The notes under the pieces were generated by a model. It did no database searches. It was not told the origin of the DNA and worked only from the letters and a program-made list of their open reading frames with translations. Position numbers and translations under genes: made by a program. Shown here one piece after another: positions 40,563 through 55,841 of a DNA stretch of 64,000 bases. The DNA comes from Entonaema liquescens (Eukaryota; Ascomycota; Sordariomycetes; Xylariales; Xylariaceae). Position 1 is the first letter of the stretch, and every line of letters begins with the position of its first letter. The stretch lies in NCBI GenBank assembly GCA_902805475.1, contig CADCSX010000015.1, positions 62,001 to 126,000 on the forward strand, in the 5' to 3' direction.

Positions 40563-43500
40563 TTTATTTTACTATTATTCTTTTTTAATTATTTTTTTTA
40601 TTACCTAATAATAAATTTAATATATATTATTAACTTTATTATTTATTTATTTTATTTTTTTAAATAATTAAATATTATAATTTAACATTTTATTTATATT
40701 TTTTTTATTTAAATTTTTTATTTTTTAAAAATATTATATAATTATTTTAAATTTATTTAAATTTATATATTAATAAATTATTATTATTAAAATTAAATTT
40801 TCCTACTTATATTAATAACATATTAAAATATTATTATAAACTTATTTATTACTTTTCTAATTTTTTATTTAACCATTATATATAATTTATAAATACTAAT
40901 ATTAAAAATAAATTAAATAATTATTTAAATTTTATTTTAAGATTTTTTTACTATCCTTTAAAATTTTATTACTTTATAATTTAAAAATGTTATTATAATA
41001 ATTTAAATTAAAATTATAAATAACAACGATATTATTATGTTTCGGTTAAAACTTATAATAAAATATTAAATAAATTTTATTTAAAGATAAAAAAAACCTT
41101 ATAAATTTATTTTAGTTTTTTATATTAAATTTTATCTTTATTTTAAAACATTTTATAACCATAAATCTTTTAATTCAAATCCATTTAACCTATTATTCAA
41201 TTACTTAATTTTTATTTTTTTTATTATCTTTATTAATATATATTTCTTTTACCATATTTTATCTTAATATTTTATACGTTATTTTATATTTATTATAAGA
41301 CTTTCTACTATTTAAATAATAAATATAATTTATACGCTTATTTATTATACAATTTATTATTATTTATTAACATATTTAATTTCTTAAATATTTTATTATT
41401 TTTAATTAACAATAAAAATTATTATTATTAAAAATTATTATTTTTTAACAAATTATTATAAAATTAATAAAGTTTTTATTTTTTCTAATTTAATTGTTTT
41501 TTTAAATAAATTTATTTAAAATATTTGGCAATATTATATAAATAACAACCTAAATATTTAATATATTTAATTCTATATTTAAGACATTTATTACCGTAAT
41601 TATTTAAAATCTAAAATTACTTATTTATTTATTTATAATAGTTTTTTTTTTTATATTTATATTAATATTATTATAATAAGTAAAGTATTATAAAAATATC
41701 TTTATATCTTTTATATACGTTTTAATTTTATAATATATAATTAATTTTCTTATTAATATTTTTAAGATTTTTTTTACTTTTTTTTTTATTATATTTTTAA
41801 GTATTTTTTCAATTATTACATTTTTTTATTTTTTAAATTCCTTTATTTTATATTTAATATTTATGCGTATTATCAACCTTTAATAAAAATTTATATTAAT
41901 TTTATGGATTAAAAAAGCTTAATATAAATAATCTTTATTTATTATTAATAATATAATTATTAGGAAAATCCGTTATACTTTTACTTTTTTTAAAATTATA
42001 TTTAATTTTAAAAAATCTTTGTAAAAATAAGTATTAATTTTCCAAATATTTAAAATTATATAATATTTATTTAATACTATTTGGTTAAATTAATAAATAT
42101 TTTTTAATATATTTAAATATATATTAAAAACATCTAAAATAGCGGATTTTAATATAATTAAAATAATTAAGGTATTTTTACTTATTTTAATATAGAAATT
42201 ATAAATTTAAATGTAAATACCGTATTTTTAACATTAATATTAAATATTTTTTAATAATATTATTAAAAATAAAATAATAATAATAATGTTACAAAATTTA
42301 TAATATATTAATAATATAAAAGATAAATTTTTTTTTTTATTAATACTTTATATTTAAATAATAAAATTTTAACTTTAATAATTGCTTAAAATATGTCCTT
42401 TTAACTGAGACAAAATATTACAATATCGTTTTTAACTATTTAATATAAATTTTTAAGAAAATTTATTTTTTTAAACTATTAAAATTATTTAATTTAGGTT
42501 TTTTTAATGTTTTCCTTTATTATTTCCCAATTTTTATTAAATTCGTTAAAATTTAAAAATTAATACTATTTAATATTAACGGTTCGAAATTCTTTCCGCC
42601 TATTATTAATATTTAATTTACCTTATATTATTTTTTAATCGTATATTATTTTAATTATATAAATAAAATAAATTACTTAAAAATTAAAAATATTATCTTT
42701 AATACTATTTTTATTTTCTTTTTTAATATTAAATACTTAATAATTTTTTAATAAATATTAATAAATTATTATTATTATAATATATTATTAATTTATAATA
42801 TTAATATTTTATTTAAAATAAATTTTTATATATTTTTTTAAATATTTAATTATTTTTAAAAAATTTTAAAAATTATTTTTTATATATTTTTTACTTTTAT
42901 TAAATATAATTTTAATATTATTAAAAGAAATTATTTTATATATATCTTTTATATTTTTTTTATTCCCACTTAAAATATTATAAAATTATAAAAAGGGATT
43001 AAATTAATAATTATATTATATAATACCTTTTATTTAATATTAAAATAGTAAAATTAATTATAAATATTATATTAAAAATTATTTTATTTTTTAAAATAAA
43101 TAACAATATATAACTTTAAGCTTATTAATATATTAAAAACCTTTATAATAGTTAATTATAAAAATAACTATTTTTCAATTTATAAAAATATTACAAATAT
43201 TACTTTACTTTATATTATAAAAACACATACCTAAAATCTCTATCCTTTGTGCTAATTACCCTTCTATTAAATATATAAGCATTAAAATCTATTTTTAAAA
43301 ATTATTAATTTCTACTTAATATTTTTTTAAAATTTTTATTTTTACCATCCGCAGCTTTTTTTAAAACTATTTATTTTTTAAATTTTTATCTTATATTAAC
43401 CATTCTTTTAATTCCATTTAATTATTAATAAACCATTTATCTTAATTATATTTACTAAAAAAATAATTTAAATTTTTATTAAATTAATTATCATATAAAT

Positions 43501-46500
43501 CTTCTTAATTAATTTATAAATAATCTTAAAAGTTATTTATAATTAAATTTTTTTACAAAAATAATAATAAATTTATTAATTTTTAAATTTTAATTATTAA
43601 TTTTTATACTATACTTTTTAAATCTCCTATTAATATATTAATTGTTTAATATTTTAAACATTACCACTTATCCTCTTAAACAATATTATTATTTATTAAT
43701 ATATTTAATGCTATCTTTTTCCCGTAAATAAAAATATAATATACCTATTTTAAAAACCTTAATTACCTTATTTTTTTAATATAGTTGTTTTTTATTAATA
43801 TTTAATTTATTAAATTTTAATTTATATATTATTTCTTTTAATTTTTAAAGTTAAGGTTTTTTTATTTTTAATCTTTATTAACTTTATTTTCTACTTAAAA
43901 AATTACCTTATAATACATAAAAATTTTTATAATTTTAATAAAAATTAAATATATTATCATATAATTACTAAATTTAACCCAACTAAAATTAAATCAAATA
44001 CTTATTATAATTAATGCATTAATTAATATATTATTATAATAACTATTTAATAAAAAATAATCCATTAATATTATCCACATATTTAAATATATAATATCTA
44101 AAACTTTAATCAAATTACATAATAACTTAAATATTATATATTTTCCAATTAAAATATTCATTTTTTTATTAAAACGTTTTTAATCTAATATTAATTTAAA
44201 AAATAAACATTATTCTTTTAATTAGTTTTTTATATATTATATATAAAATAATATTTTTTTTATTATTTATATATATTTTTCCTAATTATCTTATCCCAAA
44301 TTTATATATAAAAAAACATATTGATTTAAGTTTTTATAAATATTTAAGATAAATAATATAATTATCCCTACGTTTAACTTTATAATATTTTTTATAACAG
44401 CCTTAATTAAACATATATAATTATTTTAAACTACCCTTAATACCTATTCGCCAAATTATATATGATTAATAAACACTTATAACTAATCCATATCTACTTT
44501 ATTTTAAAATTATTATTAAAAATAAATATTTTAACTAATGTATTAAACTTAAAAATTAAATACATTATTCAGAAAAACCAAATCTTTTAATAAACAAAAA
44601 GCTTTTTTAAATAAAACTATAACTTTATTAATTTTATATAAAAAAAAGATTTAAAATATTTTTTTTTCAGGTTTAAATTAATAACGTAAAAATAGAAAAA
44701 TATCTTTATTTAATATATTATAAATCTCTTATAAAATATATTATAAAAAAGGTAATTTAAAAAAATTAATATTTTATTAAAAAATATAATAAATAAATAA
44801 ACCAATTTTCTAACTTTAAATTATTTATTATATAAATTAATTAAGAAAAAACGTTAATATTAAATATCTTTTCTTTAAAATTTTAATATTTAAAAAATAT
44901 ATTTATTTAAACACCCGCGTTTTTAGTTATTTTATTAATTATAAGTTATTTTAAAATGTTTTTATATATTTTATAACATAATTATAATGTAAAAATATAT
45001 ATTATATATAAATTTACTTGGGTTAAATAATATAAAATATTAAATAAATTTTATATTAAATAAAGAAAATTAAAAATTTTTTAATTTAATTTAAATTTTA
45101 TAAATATAAAATAATTATTATATAATATTTTAAATTTCTTAAATTTAATTTTTTATTATTATTTTATAAGTTTTATTATACAAATAATTTTTTATTTCAT
45201 TTATAATATAAATATAATTATATTAATAATAAATAAATAAAAAATAAAAAAAAAATAAAAAAAAAAACTTATATTTAAAATTATACAATTTATAATTTAA
45301 ATTCACAATTTTCGTAAAAAATTTAAAATTAAAAATTATAAAAAAAATTATAAAATAGTTATTTTTTTTAAATAATTATAAGTAAAAATTAAAAATAAAA
45401 AAATTTTTATATTATTATATAATATATAATTTAATTATAAAAAATAATTTATAAAATAAATATTAATAAAAAACTAAAACAATAAAATACAAGACATTTA
45501 TAAAACTTACTGATATTATATAATAAAATACCGTAAAAATTTAATAAAATAAAAAATAAAAATAAATTTAAAAATTAATTTTAAATTTAATTTAATAATA
45601 TAGTTAAAACTTATAAATTTCAAAGTTAAAAAATATTAAAATAGAAAAAAACTTGTTCGTAAAACCTAATTAATTATAATATAAAAATATAAAATATATA
45701 ATAATTAATTTTAAAACCAAAAATAATTAAAACTAAAAAAAGTTAAATTTAATGGATAAACATAATACTTATAATTAAAACTTAATAACTTTCATTTAAA
45801 AAATATTAAAAAAAGGGTTTACAAAGTTAAAATTAAAAAATTACTATAATCCACCTTAACTTTACTTTATAAATTCCCATATATATAATAATACTTATAT
45901 TTTATTTATATTAATTTAAAATATCATATTATTTCATAATAATTATTTAATTAATATATTTTATTTTATTTATATAATTATTATTTACGTAAATCTTTAA
46001 TACATTTATAAAAATAAAATATTAATAATTTCAAAAATACAACTTATAATTAAATTATATACTTAACTTTTTTTAATTTTTTAACAATACCTATTTAAAT
46101 ATTATATAAGATTATTACCCTAATCTTTATATATTTTAATAAATTAACTTAATATAAAATTTTTAAAATAAAAAAAAAAAAAATTTAATTTTTAAAAAAG
46201 GATATAAATTTAAAAATAAAGTTTTTAAATATAAAAATTTTATTTTATATTTAAAAACTTAAATTATAAAATTAAAATTAAAAAAATATTTATTTTTAAT
46301 TTTATTTAATTATTTAATATTTTTTTTTATTAAATTATATTTTAATATTATTTAATTTTATTAATAATTATAATTATAATTATAAATTATTTTAATTTAT
46401 TTTACTATTTACAAACAATTCTTATATTTTAACTAATATATTTTTATTATTAAATAATACATTTATCACCAATTCTAAAAATAAAAATAAATTCAAATTT

Positions 46501-46633
46501 ATTAATTCTAAACCCCCAAATAATAATAATAATATTATTAATGATTTAATAAAATTTATAAATAATAATAAAATATTATTAAATTAAAAACTTTTTACAG
46601 AAAAAATAAAAAAATAAAATTATATTAAAATTT

Positions 46634-47713
46634 TATAAATTATACCTACCTATAATAAACTAATTAAAAGAATTAATAAAAAACTTTTATAAATTATATT
46701 TATTTATAATAAATTAATCAAAAGAATTAATAAGAAACCCTTATAAATTATATTTATTAAAAAATTCTTATAAATTATATTTATTTATGATGAATTAATT
46801 AAGAAAATTAATAAAAAACCTTTATAAATTATATTTATTAAAAGATTTTTATAAATTATACTTACTTATAATAAACTAGTTAAAAAAATTAATAAAAAAT
46901 TTTCATAAATTACATTTGTTTATAATAAATTAATTAAAAGAAATAATTTAAAACCTTTATAAGTTACATTTGTTTATAATAAATTAATTAAGAAAACTAA
47001 TAAAAGATTTTTATAAGTTATATTTATTTATAATAAATTAATTAAAAAAATTAATAAAAAATTCTTATAAGTTATATTTATTAAAAAATCTTTATAAGTT
47101 ATATTTATTTATAATAAATTAATCAAAAAAATTAATAAGAAATTTTTATAAGTTATATTTATTTATAATAAACCAATTAAAAAAAATAATTTAAGACTTT
47201 TATAAATTACATTTGTTTATAATGAATTAGTTAAGAAAATTAATAAAAAACCTTTATAAATTATATTTACTTATGATAAACCAATTGAAAGAATTAATAA
47301 AAAATTCCCATAAATTATATTTATTAAAAAACCTTTACAAGTTATATTTACCCATGATAAATTAGTTAAAAGAATTAATAAAAAATCTTTATAAGTTACA
47401 TTTATTTATAATAAATTAGTTAAAAAAAGTAATTTAAAATCTTTATAAATTACACTTATTTATAATAAATTAATTAAAAGAATTAATAAAAAATCTTTAT
47501 AAATTATATTTACCCATGATAAATTAATTAAAAAAATTAATAAAAAATTTCCATAAATTATATTTATTAAAAGATTTTCACAAATTATACTTACTTATAA
47601 TAAATCAATTAAAAGAATTAATAAGAGACCTTTATAAATTATATTTATTCATAATAAATTAATTGAAAAAAGTAATTTAAAATCTTTATAAGTTATACTT
47701 ACCTATATTTAAA
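46634..47713. repeat. Tandem array with 27/54-bp units and a 243-bp higher-order repeat
   Basis: Seen directly: 17 long units of 54 bp, 5 short units of 27 bp and one terminal partial unit, filling about 1080 bp with no other unit length. Unit starts (marked by ATAARTTAYA) fall at 46634, 46688, 46742, 46769, 46823 and so on. From 46823 the pattern is one short plus four long units, repeating exactly every 243 bp: short units start at 46823, 47066, 47309 and 47552. The second long unit after each short one always carries the same TAATTTAA variant. Differences between units are mostly C/T and A/G. Confidence 0.9.
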
Positions 47714-50700
47714 AAAATAACATTTAATTATCGCATTTTTATATAAATATTTTTTTAAAGTTAAATAACTCCAAACTTAAATATTATCTTATTTTTAAGT
47801 TATTAAATAACTTAAAAAAATAGTTATATATAATAATAAAAGAATTTTAAAGATTCGTATGTTAGTTAAAAGTTAAATTAAATAAGGAAAAAAACGTTAC
47901 TTTAAAAGTTGGAAAAAAGTTAAGGTTTAATTAAAAATTTTTAATATATTATATTAAAAATACGAGAATAAATAAAATATTTTTATAAATGGTATATTTA
48001 ATTTACAACTTATTATTAAACCTTTATTAAATATAAAGAAAAGAAATAATTGATAAATTATTTAACATTTATAAAAAAAATAATTATTTATTTTAAATAA
48101 AAAAAAAATATTTTAAAAACTTTATAAATAATAATAAAATTATATTTTTATATGAAGGATTTATAAATAAATATAAAGAATATTTTAATAAGTTTTTATA
48201 AATTAAAAAAAAAGGGAATAATTAATTAGTTTATTTAACTAATTTTAATATGTTAATATGTTAAACTTTTAAATTATTATAAATAGGAAATGTAAAGTTA
48301 TTTAATAAGTTAATAATCCGTTTTAATTATTATATTTATATTTAAAAAATATTAAAAATTATTAAGGTTAATAAAATTTTATAGTTAAGATTAAAAAATT
48401 TTAAATTAAAGTTAATTATAATATTTATTAAATTTTATAATATTATTTTATATCCCGATTTCTTTATAAGTAATTTAATTTTAATTTTGAAATTAAATAA
48501 TTTTTAATAATTAATATGTGCTTAAATGGAGGATGGTAAAATTATATAAGTTTAAAATTGTAATAATATTATAAGTAAAATGGTAATAATTTAAAAAGTT
48601 AAAAATTATTTAATTTTATTTTGTAATTTTTATATATAAAAATGGGTAAAATATATATATGAAAATAAAGTTTTATGTAAGTTATTTTTAAATTATTTTA
48701 TAAATATAAAGTTTTATGGAAATTTATAAATTATAATATATAGTTTTTTTTTTTATTTATTATTTTTAAGTATATTAAAATATACGGTTTATAAAAAATT
48801 AAAAATATTAAATATAAAAAAAAAAAGTTAATAGTAATATATATTTCAAGTTTATTATTAAAGTAATGAGTAGGAAGTTACGTACGGTATAAATAATTAA
48901 ATATATTATAAAAGAAAAAATAATATTATATGTAAATTGGTTTGTTAATTTTTCTACGTAAATTATCTTATTAAACGGTTGTAAATAATTAACATACCAT
49001 TATTTAAATTATTTAAATTTAAGGTTTATTTATAGGTTAATTTTATTTAAGTTAAGTTAAGCCTTTAATAGTTAATTATATTATTGTAATAAAGTTAAGA
49101 ATTTAAAAATTAAATTTATTAAATATATTATTAAATATTTAAGAAAAATTATTTATAAGTATTAATATTTAATTATATTTTATTAAAAATATAATTAATT
49201 TTAAAGATATTTATATTATTAAATATGCTTAATTATAATAATTATATAAATATTTATTTATTTTATATTAAAAATGTTATTATTATAAAATATTTAATTA
49301 TAAATATAATTATTTTTAATTAAAACGTAATTATAAATAACTTTTTTAAAAATTTATTTTATAAAAAAACTTTTATTAATTTTAATATGTATTAACCATT
49401 TTTAATAACAATTATTAATTTAAAAATATTATATATTTTATAATATTTTATATTTTAAAATATAGTTTTTATTTTTTAAATAAATATAAAATTTTATAAA
49501 TAACAAATATAATAAAATAATTTATAAAAATATTTATTTTAACTTTTTTTTAATTTTTATTTATTATATTTAATTAAAAAATTATATGTTTTATAAAATT
49601 TAATTTTAAATATATATAAAAATTTTAAATTATTAAATAACATAAAAATTTCTTTATAAAATAAATTTTTAAAAAAGTTATTTGTATTTATAAATTAATT
49701 TTTCTTATTTATAAATTAATTTTTTAATAAATATAACCATATTTATTTAAAAGTAAAATTAATTAATATATTATAAAAAATAAAATTTAAATATATTAAT
49801 TATTTAAAATTATTTTTTAATATAAATATAAAATAATTAATTGTATGGTAATTAAATTAAAATGTTAAAATATTGTAATTATAGTTATAATTATAGTTAA
49901 ATATATATAATAAAATAATTTATATAAAAAAACCGATAAATTAATTTACATATAATATTATTTAAAAAAAAATTTCTAAAATATTTACAATAAAACGGTT
50001 AAACATAACCAATTTATATATAAATAACTTTTTCTATTGTACTTAATATTTACCTAACTTCTTTCATTATATAACTTGTTTTATACGAATAGTTTTACAA
50101 TTTATAATATTAGTTATATCATAAGTTATATTTTATATTTACATAAGTATTTACATAAATAAATAATTATTTACGTAATTTTTTCGGAAAACTTTATTAA
50201 ATTAACCGAATTAATTATTATTATTATTATTACCATAATAAGATTAAAAATCTTAATAATAATATTAAAAATGTAGTTTTTAATTTTATACCTTGCATTT
50301 TAATTTAAGTTATAATTTTATACGAAAGTTTAAGTTAAAAGTTTAATATATATTTAAATTATTAATATTATAAAAAATTATTAAAGTTTAATTAAATTTA
50401 AATAAAATTGAAAATATAATAATAATAAATTTATATAATTTATTAAAAGTAAATAAAAGTAAAAGGAAATGGTTAAATTTACTTTATTTTTAGAAAAGAG
50501 GATTTAATATAATAAGTAAGAATAAATTTATTTAATAATTATGTAAAATAAAAGTATAAATATAAAAATAACGATTGGAATTTACGAAAAAAAATAAAAG
50601 GGATACTATTTTTATTAAAATATATGAAAACCACGAAAAAAACTATATAAATATTGGAAAATTGTTAAAAATTACCTTATTTTTTAATATTATTTAAGGA

Positions 50701-53700
50701 TAATTCTTTAATAAAAACTTAATTTTAAAGGTTTAATTAGTAAAATCGATAAGAATATTTTCCTAAAAATAGAAATTTAAGTTAAGTAAATTAAGAAAAG
50801 ATAAATAAGGTAAAAATAAATTGTATTTTATAAATGTTAATATGAAAATGTTAATTGTTTAAATTTCCTTTTATAATTTAATATAATTAAATAATGGTCA
50901 AATATATATAAGATATATTAAAGGTAAGGTATTAGGTAATTTAATTTAATGTTATATAATTAATTATAAATTATTATTAAAGTTAATTAATTTAAATTAT
51001 ATTAAAATTTAAAAAATAAAATTAATATTAATAAAAAAAAAATATAAGTTAAAAATGGTTAACGATTTAATTATATTAATTTATTATTATATTATATTTC
51101 CATTTATTATTAAAAAAATTTTATTAATTATTAAAGTATATATGATAAGAATGGATAAGTTATATAATATTTTATTAGAAAAAAATAATTATAACGAAAT
51201 TAAATAATTAATAATTTTAATATAAATTAATTTATTATTAAAGGAATTAATGGTGAGATATATATTATAAAAATAAGATCAATTTAAGTATAAGATATTA
51301 TAATAATATAAAAAAAAGTTAATTAATATAGTTTTTTTAAAATTAAAAATTTTTTAAATTTATTAAATAATAATGAAAAAGATGAAAATAATAATTTATT
51401 AAACGATAAAAATAACGAATTGTAAGAATTAATTAATATTGTTAAATATATAATGATATGTTTTTAAAATAATTTAATTAATTTAAAAAACTAAGGAAAA
51501 ATTTAAGTTAAAAATAAACTTTAAATCACATTTATATTTTTAAGATAAACATTTTTAAAGTAAAAAAATAAATTAATTTTAAATTATAAGTTAAAATTAT
51601 ATTAATTTAATTACCATATAAATTTATAATATATTTAATATAATTAATAAAAAAAAAAAAAATTATAAAAATTTATCTTATTTATGGTAATAATGGTTGG
51701 AATTTTTTAAAAATAAACTTATAAATTATTAATTAATTATTAGAAATTATTAAGTATGAATAATTATTTATTAAATTAGGTATAAGTAATATTCTTATAT
51801 GAGCATTTTTTTTAAATATACCTAATTTAAGAGAAAAATTATTATTAATTATTTTAAAGTTAATATTAAATAAAGACGAATAATTAATGGTATTAATGAA
51901 TGAAATAATGATAAGATTTTTTATATTTTATATAATTTATAAAAATGATATAAATAATTTTATTAATTTATATTTTAATTAATAAAAACAATTATAAATT
52001 AAAGAATATTTTATATTTTTTAATATTTATGATAATAAATATGAGATTATTATAATATTAAATAATTTAAATAATATATTTTTGGTATTAAAGATAATTA
52101 AATTAAATAAAATGTATATAAAAAAATAAAATAATATATATTATTATATTAATTAGATATTAATAAATAAAAGGAATTAACATTTATTTAAATTATAATA
52201 AGAAATATTTAAATATTATTATTAAATTAAATTTATACGGAATAATTGGAAATTACATAATAACTTCATTAACGAACTTTAATATAAATATTAATAATAA
52301 AAATTAATAAATGGTTTAATAAATCTAAAATTATAATAAAAATAAAAACTTAAATACCGAATAAATTAACTTTTATTAAAAAATTAATTTATATATAAAA
52401 AAACTACTTTATTATAATATTAACCAATTTAAAACTTATTAATTTAATAAAATACGTTATTTTAATTAATCTAATTATAATCTTATATAAATTAAAATAA
52501 CCTTAATATATGTTAAATAAAAGAAAATTCATAAGATAAATATTTTTATAATTAAAATAAACGAAATTAATTATTTTTGGTATTTCGAAATGGGGAACAT
52601 ATATTTAATTTCCATTAAAAAAAAATAGAATAAAATAAATTATTTAAAATTAATTATTGATTAATGAATTTAATAATTATTAAACCATAATAATTGGTCC
52701 ATAAATATAATAAATTATTTTATATATTTATATAAAAAAACCATTATATATTCTTTTAAAAGGATATTATTTACAAATATTAAATAATTTTTATAAAAGA
52801 ATTGGATAAAAATAAAATGGTATTTATTATATTAAATGGGCAATAATTCACCATTAAAATATTATAAAATATAATAAAATCACTATATATATATTATACT
52901 TTAAGAAATTTAAGATTTAAGGAATGGTTAATAATATTTAAAATATTTAAACTAAGATTATTGAAATTAATCAATTATTACCTGGAATAAAAAATATTAT
53001 ATAATTTATTCGTAGATAATTATAATGTTTCGGGTAAAGATTTTAAAAATTTATTTAATTTCTTATATTTATATTATTTTTTACGATTAATATTTATAAA
53101 AATAATATTATTTTTATATAAAATAACTTTTTTTACGGATAAAATTATAATATTAAAGTTTAAAATATTAAAGGGAAATAATATAACTTTTAATAAAATA
53201 TTAAAAATAATTTACGAAATGGGTATTTTTTAAAAACCATTTAAAATTAATAAAAAAATTGGATAAATTTTTATACTTTATTTTATTTTTAAAATAATTT
53301 ATCCCGAAACGGATAAATTTAATTAATATTATTAAAATAACATATATTATAATAATATATAAAATTATTTTTAGTGGGAAACGGTTAATATAATGTAAAT
53401 AAGTTTTAAAACCTTTCGAATGGAAAAATAAATATAAATAAACATTTAATATTATTTATAAAAAGATTTAAATTTAAGTTATATATAATTTTAATATAAT
53501 ATATTAATTTCATTTATTAATTAACGCATCATTAATAAGAATTAATGGTTTATTATTTTAATTAAAAGATCATTTAATAAAAATTACTATTATTAATAAA
53601 TTAATAAATTTTATTTACTTAATAATATTTATATTTTTAAATTTTAAAATGTAAAAACCAAATATGTTATAAAAGAAAAAAAAATATTAAGTATTTTTAA

Positions 53701-55579
53701 ATGTTTGGTTAAATGTTAATAAGTAATTATTAAATTATAATGGTTAATAATAATTTATATTAATCATTTAAATATATTAAATGCGTTTGAAAATAACTTT
53801 AATGTAAAAGAATATATTACAATTTAGTTAAAACGATTAAAAGAATATCACTTTATAGTATAATATTGATTAAATATAATCAAAATTATAAAAATAATAA
53901 ATGGGTTATTACGGTTAATAAGATTAATTATTTAATTGGTTAATAAAATCAATGACAAGAAATTCCCGTTTTTTTATTTAATAACAAAAGTTTAATTTAG
54001 AAATAAAAGTTAAAAACACAAATTAATTAATATATTTATATTTAATTGTAACGAATAATGTAAATTAATTATGGGTAAAGTTAATAAAAACATATAATGA
54101 TAATAATAATTATAAAAATGTGGTGAAGTTTTTATTAAATGGATTAACTTTTATTTAATCTTTATTTAAAAATTAATAATAATTTATTAAAAAAGAATTA
54201 TTAAAATATCATATTATATAAAAATATTTAATAAACTTAAAAAATTCGGGGTAATATTTTAAATATTTAATGGAAATAAAGATAAATGTTATATTAAAAT
54301 AAACTTATAAAAATCATGGTTATTATGTTATTGTAATAATTTTAAAAAATTTTATTAATAAATTTTAATAAAAAATAAAATAAAAATTTATTTTAATTTA
54401 TTATTGTAAATATCCAATATATATAAAAACTAAGTTATGATTATTAATGGGAATAGGAAATTATCGTATAATAGTAATAAATTTATAAAATCTAATAAAA
54501 ATAAATACCATAAACCTTATAACTCTTATAAAATTAAATAAAAGAAAATATATTTTATTAATTATTAATTATTTTTTAAAATTCTCAACAAAATTGGTTA
54601 TTAATAAATTATTAATATTTACGGTAATAAAAATATAAGAAATGGTAACGGTAATTTTCGGGTATTTATAATAACTTTATATTGATAATACGATTTAATT
54701 TTTATTAATAATTATTAAATAACACTTTTAATAAAAAAAAACCACGATCATGTATAAACTAGTAAATGTTTCGTATTTTTATAAATTAATTAAAAAATAT
54801 ATACGGAAATTTAAAACATATTTAAAAAAATAAATATTAATTATAAGATTTAAAGGATTAAATATTTAAATAATTAATTAAAATATATATACCATTAACG
54901 TTAACGAGAATAAATGTATGGCAAATGAATAACTTTAATTTATCCTCGATAAAAATTATGTTTAAATGGTAAACACGTCCGGTAGTTTTTATTTTTTTTA
55001 AAATAAGCTTTAAAATATTATTGGATAAATTAAATTATAAGTTATAACTAATGAAATAGCGATTTAAAGCTCGGTAAATAATAATTAAATATTTAGTGAA
55101 AAGAATTAAAAAAAATTAAATATATAATAAAAATTTATATAAAATTGGAAATTAAATATAAAAATATATTAATGATAAGGATAAGAAAATTAAATAATAT
55201 CATTAATAAAGCCTTTTTATAAAAAAATATAATAAATAACGTTTAAAAAAATTAATGTTTATTTAAAACGGATTATAAGAAATATTAAATATTATGTTAA
55301 ATATGTTAATAAAAATTATAAATTTTATAATAAAATGAAAATTAAAGAAAATATATATTAATAATTTCGAAACCGGTTATAATTAAAATTTAGGGAAAAT
55401 TAATAATTATCCATTTTAGTTAAAAATTAAAATTATTTAATGTATAAAATTAAGATTTATCCTTTAAAATATATTTACTTATATTAATCTTTAATATATA
55501 TTTTATTTGTATAAAAACCTTTTTTTTAACGAAAAACTAAATTATATTTTATTTCCCGGGTTTTATTTTAACTATTAAA

Positions 55580-55841
55580 TATGAAAATTCGGGTTAAAAA
55601 TTTTATATATATTTAAATTTTTAATATCTTATTTTAACATCTATTAATATTTTTAATATTATATAAATCTTATATTAAATAAATAATTAATAATGATTTA
55701 TACATTAAAATTAAAATTATATTTTTAAAAAACTTATTTATTATAATTTAAATAATACCGTGCAATTTTTTTTAATTTATATATAATTTATTTAAATTTA
55801 AAAAACTTAAATATACGAAATTTTTTACTTGGATTTTTATA
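55580..55841 (+). mobile_element. MITE-like element, copy 3 (262 bp)
   Basis: Third copy in the same orientation, about 23 kb from copies 1 and 2. It has the same order of landmarks (AAAATTTTATATATATTTAA near the left end, AATTTATATATAATTTATTT near the right) with a short internal deletion. The inverted ends are still recognisable (GGGTTAAAAATTTT on the left; inverse of ATTTTTTACTT on the right). Confidence 0.65.

Noticed and set aside
46634..47713. CRISPR-like array
   Set aside because: Units are contiguous without unique spacers, and the host is a eukaryote. It is a satellite.
50000..55000. Possible retrotransposon polyprotein remnant in the G-retaining part
   Set aside because: No reverse transcriptase or integrase motif could be read through the stops by eye. 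Reversing RIP against a genome-wide alignment would be needed.
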